The position numbers and the translations under genes were made by a program. A model generated the notes under the pieces. That model was not told the origin of the DNA, made no database searches, and saw only the letters and a program-made list of their open reading frames with translations. Source: JAJPXC01 sp964517875 (lineage in GTDB: Bacteria > Bacteroidota > Bacteroidia > Bacteroidales > Muribaculaceae). Taken from it: 23,415 nucleotides of DNA. Of the stretch, positions 1-7,367 are shown piece by piece. The stretch covers positions 1 through 23,415 of the forward strand of contig CAZFEU010000035.1 in the NCBI GenBank assembly GCA_964517875.1, in the 5' to 3' direction. Position 1 is the stretch's first letter. Every line of letters starts with the position of its first letter.

Positions 1-538
1 CCTCACAGGTGCTATCATGCAAATGTTGTCGCACGGCTTGATGACGGCCTTGTTCTTCGCCTTGATCGGTATGATTTACGGTCGTACCCACACCCGCGAC
101 ATCCGTGAGATGGGTGGTATGATGAAGATAATGCCTTTCCTTGCGGTATGCTACGTGATAGCTGGTTTCGCATCACTCGGTCTTCCCGGACTCAGCGGAT
201 TTGTGGCTGAGATGACAATCTTTGTCGGATCGTTTGAGCAAGGTATGGCCGACTACTGGGCACATGCAGGTTCGCTCCGACTGGTATTCACCATCATAGC
301 TTGCTGCTCAATCGTCATCACCGCCGTCTATATCCTCCGCGTTGTAGGTAAGCTGCTACTTGGCCCGGTGTACGACGAACATCACTTGCAACTCACCGAT
401 GCCACATGGTGGGAGCGTGTTTCGACTATCACTTTGATAGTGTGCGTAGCTGCCATCGGTTGCTTCCCCAACTTCTTTGCCGGACTTATCCGCTTCACAT
501 TTGATCCCGCCAACTTCGCAGCCCTGCTGCCTAAATAA
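1..538 (+). CDS. nuoM: NADH-quinone oxidoreductase subunit M (NuoM), C-terminal part
   Basis: The gene runs in from the left edge; the open frame is already in phase at base 2, so the methionine at 17 is internal. NuoM is one of the antiporter-like membrane subunits of respiratory complex I, which couples NADH or ferredoxin oxidation and quinone reduction to ion translocation. About 179 residues are visible. They begin with the conserved motif LTGAIMQMLSHGLMTALFF, whose histidine lies in a discontinuous transmembrane helix of the family, followed by about four more hydrophobic segments with GLPGLSGFVAE between them. The stop at 536-538 lies 14 bp before nuoN, the usual nuo operon order. NuoL is a close paralogue, but the nuoN neighbour and the short C-terminal end without the long lateral helix of NuoL favour NuoM. 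Confidence 0.93.
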   Translation, partial: LTGAIMQMLSHGLMTALFFALIGMIYGRTHTRDIREMGGMMKIMPFLAVCYVIAGFASLGLPGLSGFVAEMTIFVGSFEQGMADYWAHAGSLRLVFTIIACCSIVITAVYILRVVGKLLLGPVYDEHHLQLTDATWWERVSTITLIVCVAAIGCFPNFFAGLIRFTFDPANFAALLPK

Positions 539-552
539 AGATTAATAGAAAC

Positions 553-2028
553 ATGGACTATTCTCAATTTTTAGCAATGAAGCAAGAGATAGGATTGCTC
601 ATCGTATTCCTATTAGTCTTCCTCTATGATACATTCATGCCTAAGAAGGCTCTGGGCGCTACTTCGGCCTTCACCTGTGTGGTGTTCGGCTTGTTCACCC
701 TGGCAGGCTTTGCGGCATGTGTGATTTCGCCCGACGTCAATGCATTTGCGGGTATGTACCAAACCACTCCCGTGATTGCCACACTCAAAAACATACTCAA
801 TGTGGGAGTGCTCATCGTGCTCATCCAGGCCACACGCTGGGTCAACAGTGACTTTGTGGTGATACGCCGTGGTGAGTTCTACGAGCTGCTGCTGGTTACA
901 CTGTTCGGTATGTATCTGATGGTGTCGGCGCGTCACTTCCTTCTGTTCATCATCGGTCTGGAGGCCGCGTCGCTTCCGCTGGCAGCTATGGTGGCCTTCG
1001 ACAAGGCACACTATGAGAGCCACGAAGCAGCCGTGAAGTATATGCTCACCGCTGTGTTCTCGTCAGCAGTATTTATGATGGGCTTGTCGTTTGTGTACGC
1101 TCTGACCGGGTCACTCTACTTTGAGGACATAGCTTTTAAGATGCTCATATCGCAGCAGGCAGTGTCGGTGATGCTTATCATCGCTGTGGCATTTGTAATT
1201 GCCGGCATGGGCTTCAAGCTCTCGCTTGTACCATTCCATCTCTGGACCGCCGACGTATACCAAGGAGCGCCCACATCGGTTACTTCCTACCTGTCGGTAA
1301 TCTCCAAGGGGTCGGCAGCGTTTGCCTTCCTGGTGATCATGGCTCAGGTGTTTGGCTCGGTCTACTCTCAGGTGTGGGAGTGGATGCTCTATGCCATCAT
1401 CATCCTCACCATCACTGTGGGTAACCTCTTTGCCATGCGTCAGCGCAACATGAAGCGCTTCCTCGCCTTCTCATCAATATCACAGGCCGGTTACATCATG
1501 CTCGGCGTGATTGCGATGAATACCACCGGCGTGGCTTCGCTGATGTACTACGTGCTGGTATACATCTTCTCCAACCTCGCCGCTTTCGGTGTGATCCAGG
1601 CTATCGAAAACAATTGCGGCATGGTGTCGATGGACGATTACAAGGGATTGTACAAGACCAACCCGCGCCTGTCGTTCGCGATGATGCTTGCCATGTTCTC
1701 GCTCGCAGGTATACCTCCGTTTGCCGGATTTTTCTCCAAGTTCTTCATTTTCACCGGAGCCATTGGCCAGGGTACTACCGCCATCTACGTATTGGTGCTC
1801 ATAGCGTTGATCAACACTATCGTGTCGCTCTACTACTACCTGCTCGTGGTAAAAGCAATGTTTATCAGCCCCGAGGAGTGCAAGATTGCCCCATTCTGTA
1901 GCGCATGGACCGAGCGTCTTGGTCTGTGGGTAACAGTGGGTGGCATCATCTTCCTGGGTATCGTCAGCTGCTTCTACAGCGATTTGCTCACACTTGCACA
2001 GGACTACAACATACTTCAGGTATTCTGA
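553..2028 (+). CDS. nuoN: NADH-quinone oxidoreductase subunit N (NuoN)
   Basis: This 491-residue protein has about 14 hydrophobic segments and is the typical length for NuoN, the third antiporter-like subunit in the membrane arm of complex I. Family landmarks are visible: GMGFKLSLVPFHLWTADVYQ with the lysine and histidine of the proton channel, GAPTSVTSYLSVISKG, the AFSSISQAGYIMLG segment, and LAGIPPFAGFFSKFFIF near residue 390. The ATG at 553 follows the nuoM stop by 14 bp in an A-rich stretch, consistent with co-transcription. It is the last gene of the nuo operon here, because a strong intrinsic terminator starts 23 bp after its stop. Confidence 0.96.
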   Translation: MDYSQFLAMKQEIGLLIVFLLVFLYDTFMPKKALGATSAFTCVVFGLFTLAGFAACVISPDVNAFAGMYQTTPVIATLKNILNVGVLIVLIQATRWVNSDFVVIRRGEFYELLLVTLFGMYLMVSARHFLLFIIGLEAASLPLAAMVAFDKAHYESHEAAVKYMLTAVFSSAVFMMGLSFVYALTGSLYFEDIAFKMLISQQAVSVMLIIAVAFVIAGMGFKLSLVPFHLWTADVYQGAPTSVTSYLSVISKGSAAFAFLVIMAQVFGSVYSQVWEWMLYAIIILTITVGNLFAMRQRNMKRFLAFSSISQAGYIMLGVIAMNTTGVASLMYYVLVYIFSNLAAFGVIQAIENNCGMVSMDDYKGLYKTNPRLSFAMMLAMFSLAGIPPFAGFFSKFFIFTGAIGQGTTAIYVLVLIALINTIVSLYYYLLVVKAMFISPEECKIAPFCSAWTERLGLWVTVGGIIFLGIVSCFYSDLLTLAQDYNILQVF

Positions 2029-2051
2029 TAATTTCTAACTTTCCATAATTC

Positions 2052-2101
2052 TGCGTCGGCAATATTCAACAAAAATCCGTATATTGTCGACGCATTTTTT
2101 T
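2052..2101 (+). terminator. Intrinsic terminator of the nuo operon
   Basis: Two 14-base arms (2052-2065 and 2081-2094) pair with a single G-U wobble around a 15-base loop and are followed directly by seven T (2095-2101). The position 23 bp after the nuoN stop marks the end of the complex I operon and separates it from serB. Confidence 0.92.
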
Positions 2102-2116
2102 ATTATCTACCGATAG

Positions 2117-3340
2117 ATGAATACTGAGCTGATTCTGATTAATATTTCAGGGCATGACCGCCCGGGTGTTACCTCGGCCCTGACGGCGATCCTGGCAAAA
2201 TACAGTGCGTCGATACTCGACATAGGCCAGGCCGACATACATCACACGCTGTCGCTGGGCTTGCTCATCAAGACCTCGAGCGACGTATCAGGCGATATAA
2301 TGAAGGACTTGCTCTTCAAGGCCTCGGAGCTCAACGTGCAGATACGTTTTTCACCCGTCTCGATAGCCGATTATGAAGCATGGGTGGCCCGCCAAGGCAA
2401 GAACCGCTGGATTATAACAATATTGGGCCGCCGACTCACGGCGCGTCAGATCGCTGCCGTGACGCAGGAGATATCTGAGCAAAATCTCAATATCGATTCA
2501 ATTCAGCGACTTACAGGTCGTCCGTCGCTCACCGTAGAGGATCAGGAGCAGTCGAAGTCGTGCGTGGAGTTCTCTGTGCGCGGCAACCCCAACGACTATC
2601 AGGAGATGCAGCAGCGATTCATGGAGCTATCGTCGCAAGAAGAGTTTGATATATCGCTTCAGCAGGATAATATCTATCGCCGCTCTCGCCGCCTTGTGTG
2701 CTTCGATATGGACTCAACCCTAATCGAGACCGAAGTGATCGACGAGCTCGCATCGCGTGCCGGCGTTGGCGACAAGGTGAAGGCAATTACCGAGCGGGCC
2801 ATGCGTGGCGAGATCGACTTCGTAGAGTCATTTACCGAGCGCGTTGCCCTGCTCAAAGGGCTTGACGAGTCGGTGATGGAGGATATAGCACGCAATCTCC
2901 CCGTCACCGAGGGCGTTGACCGCATGATGCAGGTGCTTAAGCGTGCCGGATTTAAGACGGCCATACTTTCGGGTGGATTTACCTATTTTGGCAACTATCT
3001 GAAGCAGAAATACGGTTTTGACTATGTATATGCCAATGAGTTGGAAATAGTCGATGGTAAGCTCACAGGCCGCTATGTGGGCGATGTGGTCGATGGTAAG
3101 CGCAAGGCCGAACTGCTCAAGCTCATAGCACAGGTTGAGAATGTGAACATAGCGCAGACCATAGCCGTGGGTGATGGCGCCAACGACCTGCCGATGCTCG
3201 CCACCGCTGGCCTTGGCATCGCGTTCCATGCCAAGCCCAAAGTGAAGCAGACTGCCGAGCAATCGATTTCCACCATCGGCCTCGACGGCATACTCTACTT
3301 CATCGGCTTCAAGGACTCTTACATCACCCCTGCTAATTAG
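2117..3340 (+). CDS. serB: Phosphoserine phosphatase SerB with tandem ACT domains
   Basis: This 407-residue protein should hydrolyse O-phospho-L-serine to L-serine, the last step of the phosphorylated serine pathway, in the cytoplasm. Residues 4-80 look like an ACT domain (ILINISGHDRPGVTSAL) and residues 97-185 like a second one, which in the family bind amino acids and regulate activity. The HAD phosphatase domain follows, with nucleophile Asp197 and acid Asp199 in the DMDST motif, ILSGGFTYFG as motif II, the lysine of the DGKRKAELLK region as motif III, and GDGANDLPML as motif IV. Length and domain order match the two-ACT SerB form of Bacteroidetes. The start lies about 16 bp after the T-run of the nuo terminator, so serB must have its own promoter or rely on read-through; no clear TAnnTTTG box is seen. 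Confidence 0.93.
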   Translation: MNTELILINISGHDRPGVTSALTAILAKYSASILDIGQADIHHTLSLGLLIKTSSDVSGDIMKDLLFKASELNVQIRFSPVSIADYEAWVARQGKNRWIITILGRRLTARQIAAVTQEISEQNLNIDSIQRLTGRPSLTVEDQEQSKSCVEFSVRGNPNDYQEMQQRFMELSSQEEFDISLQQDNIYRRSRRLVCFDMDSTLIETEVIDELASRAGVGDKVKAITERAMRGEIDFVESFTERVALLKGLDESVMEDIARNLPVTEGVDRMMQVLKRAGFKTAILSGGFTYFGNYLKQKYGFDYVYANELEIVDGKLTGRYVGDVVDGKRKAELLKLIAQVENVNIAQTIAVGDGANDLPMLATAGLGIAFHAKPKVKQTAEQSISTIGLDGILYFIGFKDSYITPAN

Positions 3341-3382
3341 CCCATCACCGGGTGCATATCAACATGCTATATTGATTTTTGT

Positions 3383-3402
3383 GGCTGCACCAGGGTGCAG
3401 CC
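3383..3402. repeat. Perfect 8-bp inverted repeat, REP-like palindrome
   Basis: GGCTGCAC and GTGCAGCC flank a CAGG loop. No T-run follows on either strand, so a classical terminator is unlikely, although the site sits 43 bp after the serB stop. It could be a transcript-stabilising hairpin or one copy of a dispersed palindromic repeat. Confidence 0.5.
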
Positions 3403-3469
3403 CTACCCGATGGATGCAACGTATTCACGAAATATTGCGATGACTGTCGCGGATTTTGCGAAAAAGAGT

Positions 3470-3477
3470 TATCTTTG
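3470..3477 (+). promoter_or_regulatory. Bacteroidetes -7 box upstream of the kinase gene
   Basis: TATCTTTG matches the Bacteroidetes -7 consensus TAnnTTTG. A TTTG at 3455-3458 is present, but the spacing (11 bp) is shorter than the usual 19-21, so the -33 element is not convincing. The predicted transcript would start near 3484. That excludes the upstream TTG at 3456 and supports the ATG at 3513 as start of the kinase. Confidence 0.55.
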
Positions 3478-3512
3478 CTCCAATTAATTATTCAACGCTA
3501 CTCAGAGTTATC

Positions 3513-5219
3513 ATGCAGACACTGGCATCGGGTACGCTGTTGCACCAAGGCACATACCGCATAGAGCAGGTGCTGGGCCAGGGAGGGTTCGGCATCACCT
3601 ACCTCGCCACCGACCTCAATCTGCAACGGTTGGTGGCCATCAAGGAGTTCTTCCCCAAAGATTATTGCGAACGTGACGAGACCACAAGCCAGGTCCACCT
3701 CGGCACAAAAAACACCGCTGAATTTGTCAACCGCCTTAAGGCGAAATTCCTTAAGGAGGCCCGCAATATAGCGAAATTTGACCATCCGAATATCATCCGC
3801 ATCTTCGCAGCCTTTGAGGAGAACAACACCGCCTACTACGTGATGGAGTATATCGAGGGTGAATCCCTCTCCACGATGGTGGGTAATAACGGCCCCATAC
3901 CCGAGAAGAGTGCTGTTGGGTATATCGCCAAAGTGGGGAGCGCCTTGGATTATATCCATCAGCGGAAGCTGAATCATCTTGATGTCAAGCCGGCCAACAT
4001 CATGCTTCGCCACAGCGACGACACCCCCATTTTGATAGACTTCGGCCTGTCGAAGCAATACGACTCCGACGGCAAGCAGACCTCGACGATGGCGCCGGGC
4101 TTCTCGCACGGATTTGCACCCTTGGAGCAGTACAATGAGGGCGGGGTGAGAGAATTTGCCCCTCAGACCGACATCTATTCACTTGCCGCCACGCTGTATT
4201 ACCTGCTGTCGGGCACCGCGCCTTTGCGAGCCACCATGCGCGGCGACGAGGAGCTGACATTTCCTAACACAATTCCTCAGAGATTGATCGCCCCAATTTC
4301 ACGTGCAATGTCGCTCGGGCGCAAAGGGAGGCACGGTGAAGTCACCGAGTTTATCCGTGACATTCAGGGCCAAGATAGCACGAGCGAAGATACCGTGATT
4401 GACGGGCCAAAAAAAAAAGAAGCAAAAAAGGAGGAAGAAAACAAACCCACCCCGACACCTCCAGCCCAGACGCCCAAACACGTTAAAAGGAAGGCATATA
4501 TCATGCCCGCAGTGGTGGTAGCGGTCATAGTGGTAGCATTAATCTGTCTTAAACTTATGTCAACAAAGAGAGAAAATGACTCTGTAATCCAGAATCTGCT
4601 GTCGAATATGGTGTATGTTGAGGGTGGCACTTTTTCGATGGGATCAGATGATTCGGATGCATATTCTGATGAGAAGCCCGTGCATCAGGAGAGCGTGGGA
4701 TCATTCCATATCGGTAAGTATGAAGTAACCCAAAAGGAGTGGAAGGCAGTGATGGGAAGCAATCCGTCAGAGTTCAAGGGAGATGACCTACCAGTGGAGA
4801 ATGTTTCATGGGATGACTGCCAGGAGTTCATTAAGAAGCTCAATAATATTACCAGGAAGAATTTCCGCCTCCCCACCGAGGAGGAGTGGGAATATGCCGC
4901 TCGAGGTGGTCGCTACAGCAACGGCTACAAATATTCCGGAAGTAATACTATAGACAACGTGGCGTGGTATGGTGACATACGCGGAAAGACTCACAGAGTA
5001 GGGACTAAGTCGCCGAACGAACTCGGACTCTACGATATGTCGGGCAACGTGGGAGAATGGACATCGAGTGATTCTGATTACCCCCATAAATCATGGCATT
5101 TTGTGTTCCGTGGTGGTAGTTGGGGCAGTGTGTCATCCGATGATTGTCGCACTTCGAATCGTAGTAAAGAGAACCGAACACAACACTACCCCAGCATCGG
5201 CTTGCGCCTCGCCCTTTAG
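3513..5219 (+). CDS. Membrane serine/threonine kinase fused to FGE-sulfatase-like domain
   Basis: From the ATG at 3513 the protein has 568 residues. A longer reading from a TTG at 3456 is possible but would begin upstream of the -7 box. Residues 14-285 form a Hanks-type kinase: glycine loop GQGGFG (22-27), catalytic lysine K44, catalytic loop HLDVKPAN (D157, K159, N162; a non-RD form) and DFG (176-178). A Lys/Glu/Pro-rich linker (297-325) leads to one transmembrane helix (about 330-349). Residues 364-568 form an FGE-sulfatase/SUMF1-like domain (MVYVEGGTFSMGS, FRLPTEEEWEYAARGG, GLYDMSGNVGEW, FRGGSWG). The kinase should be cytosolic and the FGE-like domain periplasmic. The FGE-like part shows a single cysteine (C545) near the end, so it is probably a binding or sensor fold rather than a true formylglycine-generating enzyme. 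Substrates are unknown. Confidence 0.9.
   Translation: MQTLASGTLLHQGTYRIEQVLGQGGFGITYLATDLNLQRLVAIKEFFPKDYCERDETTSQVHLGTKNTAEFVNRLKAKFLKEARNIAKFDHPNIIRIFAAFEENNTAYYVMEYIEGESLSTMVGNNGPIPEKSAVGYIAKVGSALDYIHQRKLNHLDVKPANIMLRHSDDTPILIDFGLSKQYDSDGKQTSTMAPGFSHGFAPLEQYNEGGVREFAPQTDIYSLAATLYYLLSGTAPLRATMRGDEELTFPNTIPQRLIAPISRAMSLGRKGRHGEVTEFIRDIQGQDSTSEDTVIDGPKKKEAKKEEENKPTPTPPAQTPKHVKRKAYIMPAVVVAVIVVALICLKLMSTKRENDSVIQNLLSNMVYVEGGTFSMGSDDSDAYSDEKPVHQESVGSFHIGKYEVTQKEWKAVMGSNPSEFKGDDLPVENVSWDDCQEFIKKLNNITRKNFRLPTEEEWEYAARGGRYSNGYKYSGSNTIDNVAWYGDIRGKTHRVGTKSPNELGLYDMSGNVGEWTSSDSDYPHKSWHFVFRGGSWGSVSSDDCRTSNRSKENRTQHYPSIGLRLAL
4409..4430 (+). other. A10 tract and dnaX-like slippery heptamer in the kinase linker
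   Basis: Ten consecutive A (4409-4418) are followed by A AAA AAG (4424-4430), read in frame as GCA AAA AAG. This has the same phase and sequence as the -1 frameshift site of E. coli dnaX. A -1 shift would add 18 residues and stop at the TAA at 4484-4486, before the transmembrane helix, giving a soluble kinase of about 324 residues. I see no strong downstream stem or Shine-Dalgarno-like stimulator, so use of the site is not shown. Confidence 0.35.
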
Positions 5220-5223
5220 CAAT

Positions 5224-5254
5224 CAGTAATGAGTAATTTGTAATTAGCAATTGA
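5224..5254. repeat. Degenerate heptamer repeat (GTAATTA-like), about four units
   Basis: Just after the kinase stop the sequence runs AGTAATG, AGTAATTT, GTAATTA, GCAATTG: about four imperfect copies of an AT-rich heptamer. No promoter or terminator logic is apparent. The rest of 5255-5295 is AT-rich and featureless to my eye. Confidence 0.4.
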
Positions 5255-5295
5255 GATAACCAATATATTATTATTTAGCACATTGATGATCACAG

Positions 5296-6327
5296 ATGAA
5301 ACATAAGATTGAAATTGGAGAGGGTATTTTGATGTGTGGTGACGGCAGCTACCTCAATCTAATCAATACAGAAACCGGGAAAGAGCGAGTGCTATCATCT
5401 CATGAAGGCATTCTGCTTGTAAGTGACTCCGAAATAGACTATGATGCTATATCGAAAACTTTTGGTGAGGGGAAGGGCAAAGATAAATCCATCCGTTATG
5501 GATTAAGCAGATACAGCGACTTTAAAAATGGGCTATGCGCTTTTAGATGGACAATATATCCGGATGGAATGTGGTTTGCTGATTCTGATGGATATGGCAT
5601 GCAAGACAATAAAGAGGAAAGGGCTTATTGTATAATGAATCGCAATTTCGAAATACTTATGCCATTCAGGCCAGTAGAAGACATCAAGGAAGTCTTAAAA
5701 TCATATCTTAAAGACAACTGTGATTCAGAAATAGAACAACGAGTGGAAGAGTCGGAAGAAAATACGGATGAATTTTGGCCTGAAGAATTATGGACGGTCG
5801 AACCATGGCCGAGTCAAGATGAAGAGCCGGAAGAAGATTCGGGTGAATTATGGCGGGAATTATGCTCGGGCAGACCATGTCTGCGTCAAGATGTGGAGCC
5901 GGAAGAAGATTCGGGTGAATTATGGACAACAGATGATGCAAACCTGGAAGATTTAATAATGATACCACCATTATGCAGCGATATGGAAAATGTGGACAAT
6001 TTGGAGCTCAATTTGGAGCCCATTCAAGAGGGTAATTTAGGTGAATATTTTGTAGTTAAATTAGGTGAAGATGTTGTAATTGATTTGGGATATGGTGGGT
6101 GCGATAGTGATTTCTGGTGGGAGCTGGAGTTTGATATAACTGTATTTAGTGGACCGAGTGTAAGGAACATAGAAGAAATGGGAGATAGGGCTATTTTTAA
6201 ACTCAAGACACTGAAAAGGGGGGTATTTGAAATCAGGGTTATGCAAATGTGTTATGAACCTTATAGACATAGGTGGGGATCTGATATAATTTTATTTGAT
6301 TTCAATGTTTGTGTGCGAGTCATATAA
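5296..6327 (+). CDS. Unknown acidic protein with tandem repeats and chagasin-like C-terminus
   Basis: I do not recognise this 343-residue protein with certainty. Residues 1-135 have alternating Tyr/Trp/Gly-rich strands (SRYSDFKNGLCAFRW, GMWFADSDGYG, YCIMNRNFEILMPF) that resemble WG-repeat proteins. Residues about 150-212 are three tandem acidic units of about 24-25 residues containing EPEEDSGELW. Residues about 245-343 show a beta pattern (VVKLGEDVVIDLGYG, FWWELEF, FKLKTLKRGVFEIRV, FDFNVCVRV) resembling the chagasin / I42 protease inhibitor fold, though the NPTTGY loop is not conserved. There is no signal peptide, so it is probably cytosolic. Base composition is visibly more AT-rich than the flanking kinase and murein genes, which suggests acquired DNA. 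The gene starts 76 bp after the kinase stop and could be co-transcribed with it. Confidence 0.7.
   Translation: MKHKIEIGEGILMCGDGSYLNLINTETGKERVLSSHEGILLVSDSEIDYDAISKTFGEGKGKDKSIRYGLSRYSDFKNGLCAFRWTIYPDGMWFADSDGYGMQDNKEERAYCIMNRNFEILMPFRPVEDIKEVLKSYLKDNCDSEIEQRVEESEENTDEFWPEELWTVEPWPSQDEEPEEDSGELWRELCSGRPCLRQDVEPEEDSGELWTTDDANLEDLIMIPPLCSDMENVDNLELNLEPIQEGNLGEYFVVKLGEDVVIDLGYGGCDSDFWWELEFDITVFSGPSVRNIEEMGDRAIFKLKTLKRGVFEIRVMQMCYEPYRHRWGSDIILFDFNVCVRVI
5749..5925 (+). repeat. Three in-frame tandem repeats of 75 and 72 bp
   Basis: The 30-base string at 5824-5853 recurs exactly at 5896-5925 (72 bp later), and a diverged copy lies at 5749-5778 (75 bp earlier). Spacings are multiples of three, so repeat number changes would keep the frame. 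The units encode E(E/P)(S/E)E-x-(T/S)(D/G)E-(F/L)-W. Confidence 0.85.
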
Positions 6328-6423
6328 TTGAATGGGATAACAATCAGCTCCTTCCTATAATAATTCCAATTACTCCAATTCTCATGATGTGAGTTTTCCC
6401 CGTTGGTGTATGTTCCGTAAAAG

Positions 6424-6455
6424 TTTGTGGCTATGAAGAAAAAGTTTTAACTTTG
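6424..6455 (+). promoter_or_regulatory. Bacteroidetes promoter of the 65-residue gene and GNAT unit
   Basis: TTTG at 6424-6427 and TAACTTTG at 6448-6455 are separated by exactly 20 bp, matching the Bacteroidetes sigma-A consensus (TTTG, 19-21 bp, TAnnTTTG). The gene starts at 6477, giving a short leader of about 15 bases. Confidence 0.85.
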
Positions 6456-6476
6456 CGTAAAATATAAGTTTAAGCT

Positions 6477-6674
6477 ATGATACGTTCAATACCTAATCCA
6501 CCTATGGATCGAGATGATGTTGCTCGTTTCCGTTGTAATATGGAGAAGCATCTCCGGGGTGATTTTAGTGCAGAAGAACGACATCGCAATGCGGAGCGTA
6601 AAGCTCATACAGAGGCAAATGCAAAACGAATAATTGCTAACTGTGGAGGCAAAAACCCGCTTCTTGGATATTAA
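6477..6674 (+). CDS. Small protein, possible antitoxin or partner of the GNAT gene
   Basis: This is a 65-residue protein of unknown family. It begins MIRSIPNPPMDRDDVARF and is rich in Arg, Glu, Ala and His, with a long probable helix across residues 31-54, and ends NCGGKNPLLGY. It has no signal peptide or membrane segment. It sits 22 bp upstream of a GNAT acetyltransferase of the TacT/AtaT-like type and is driven by a consensus promoter, the layout of a toxin-antitoxin pair in which the small protein comes first. It does not obviously show the ribbon-helix-helix pattern of the usual DUF1778 antitoxins, so the antitoxin role is inferred only from position. It is intact although its neighbour is broken. 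Confidence 0.7.
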   Translation: MIRSIPNPPMDRDDVARFRCNMEKHLRGDFSAEERHRNAERKAHTEANAKRIIANCGGKNPLLGY

Positions 6675-6696
6675 TTCCAAAATTCAAATAAGATTA

Positions 6697-7215
6697 ATGA
6701 CTGACGCAGACTATGAAAACATGTCTGCGTTTTCATGTGGGGTAAAAGCACTGGATGATTTCTTTCATTTTGAGGTAAAGGATTGTGTGAAGCGGCGCTA
6801 CCTTTGAGCGTATTGTGTATTTATCGAGCCTGACGAAATTGTGGCTGCGTTTACGCTTATGAATGATTCCTTAATGATTGGAAGTCCGGCCGAAAAGAGT
6901 GATTTTATTGAGGATGTGAAGTTGGAAGCCAATGAGGACACTGCATCATTTTTGAATCGACAGTCATCTTATCCGGCAATAAATATTGGTCACATTGCAA
7001 CATTGGAGAAATACCAAGACATGGGGATTGGTTCCATGATAATCGATTTAGTTGCTGATACTTATGCGAAGTATCGCCAGTCTGGTTGTCAGTTTATTAC
7101 TGTAGATGCCCTAAATAACGGAAGAACAATAAATTTCTATTACAAGAATTCGTTTGGACTTCAAACAAACAGAGATTCAGCTTCGCTGACGAGACGAATG
7201 TATAGATTTCTATAA
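6697..7215 (+). pseudogene. GNAT acetyltransferase (TacT-like) broken by an in-frame TGA
   Basis: Reading from the ATG at 6697 gives 36 codons, then TGA at 6805-6807, then the same frame continues open to 7215 (172 codons in all, the size of a single GNAT domain). The first part contains MSAFSCGVKALDDFF, resembling the N-terminal signature of GNAT toxins. The second part has VAAFTLMND and the acetyl-CoA loop YQDMGIGSMIIDLV, then FITVDALNNG and a NFYYKNSFGLQ segment that matches the usual C-terminal part. A single substitution (for example TCA to TGA) would explain the stop. Reinitiation at the GTG at 6841 would lack the first strands and helices, so the product is probably inactive. A sequencing error or strain mixture cannot be excluded. 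Confidence 0.8.
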
Positions 7216-7242
7216 GGGTAGCATCGATGCTATGGTGGGGGC

Positions 7243-7278
7243 AAAAAATGCCCGCGCCTAAGGGGTGTGGCGCGGGCA
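7243..7278 (-). terminator. Intrinsic terminator, minus strand
   Basis: TGCCCGCGCC (7249-7258) and GGCGCGGGCA (7269-7278) form a perfect 10-bp GC-rich stem with a 10-base loop. On the minus strand it is followed by six T (complement of 7243-7248). It lies beyond a first terminator of the murein operon and also blocks minus-strand transcription from entering the GNAT gene. Confidence 0.88.
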
Positions 7279-7367
7279 ATTCAACGGGCTTTACGAATCC
7301 ATTTCTTTGATTAATGGTGGAGCTTTTTTAATGAAGCTAGTAAAATGCCGTTTGTACTATAGAAACA

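Noticed and set aside
3383..3402. serB terminator
   Set aside because: The stem is good but no T-run follows on the + strand.
3456..3512. N-terminal extension of the kinase from a TTG start
   Set aside because: It begins upstream of a TATCTTTG -7 box and reads poorly, and the kinase family begins near the 3513 ATG.
6805..6807. TGA in the GNAT gene as selenocysteine or reassigned codon
   Set aside because: No SECIS-like hairpin is obvious just downstream, GNAT enzymes do not use selenocysteine, and all neighbouring genes use TGA or TAA normally as stops.
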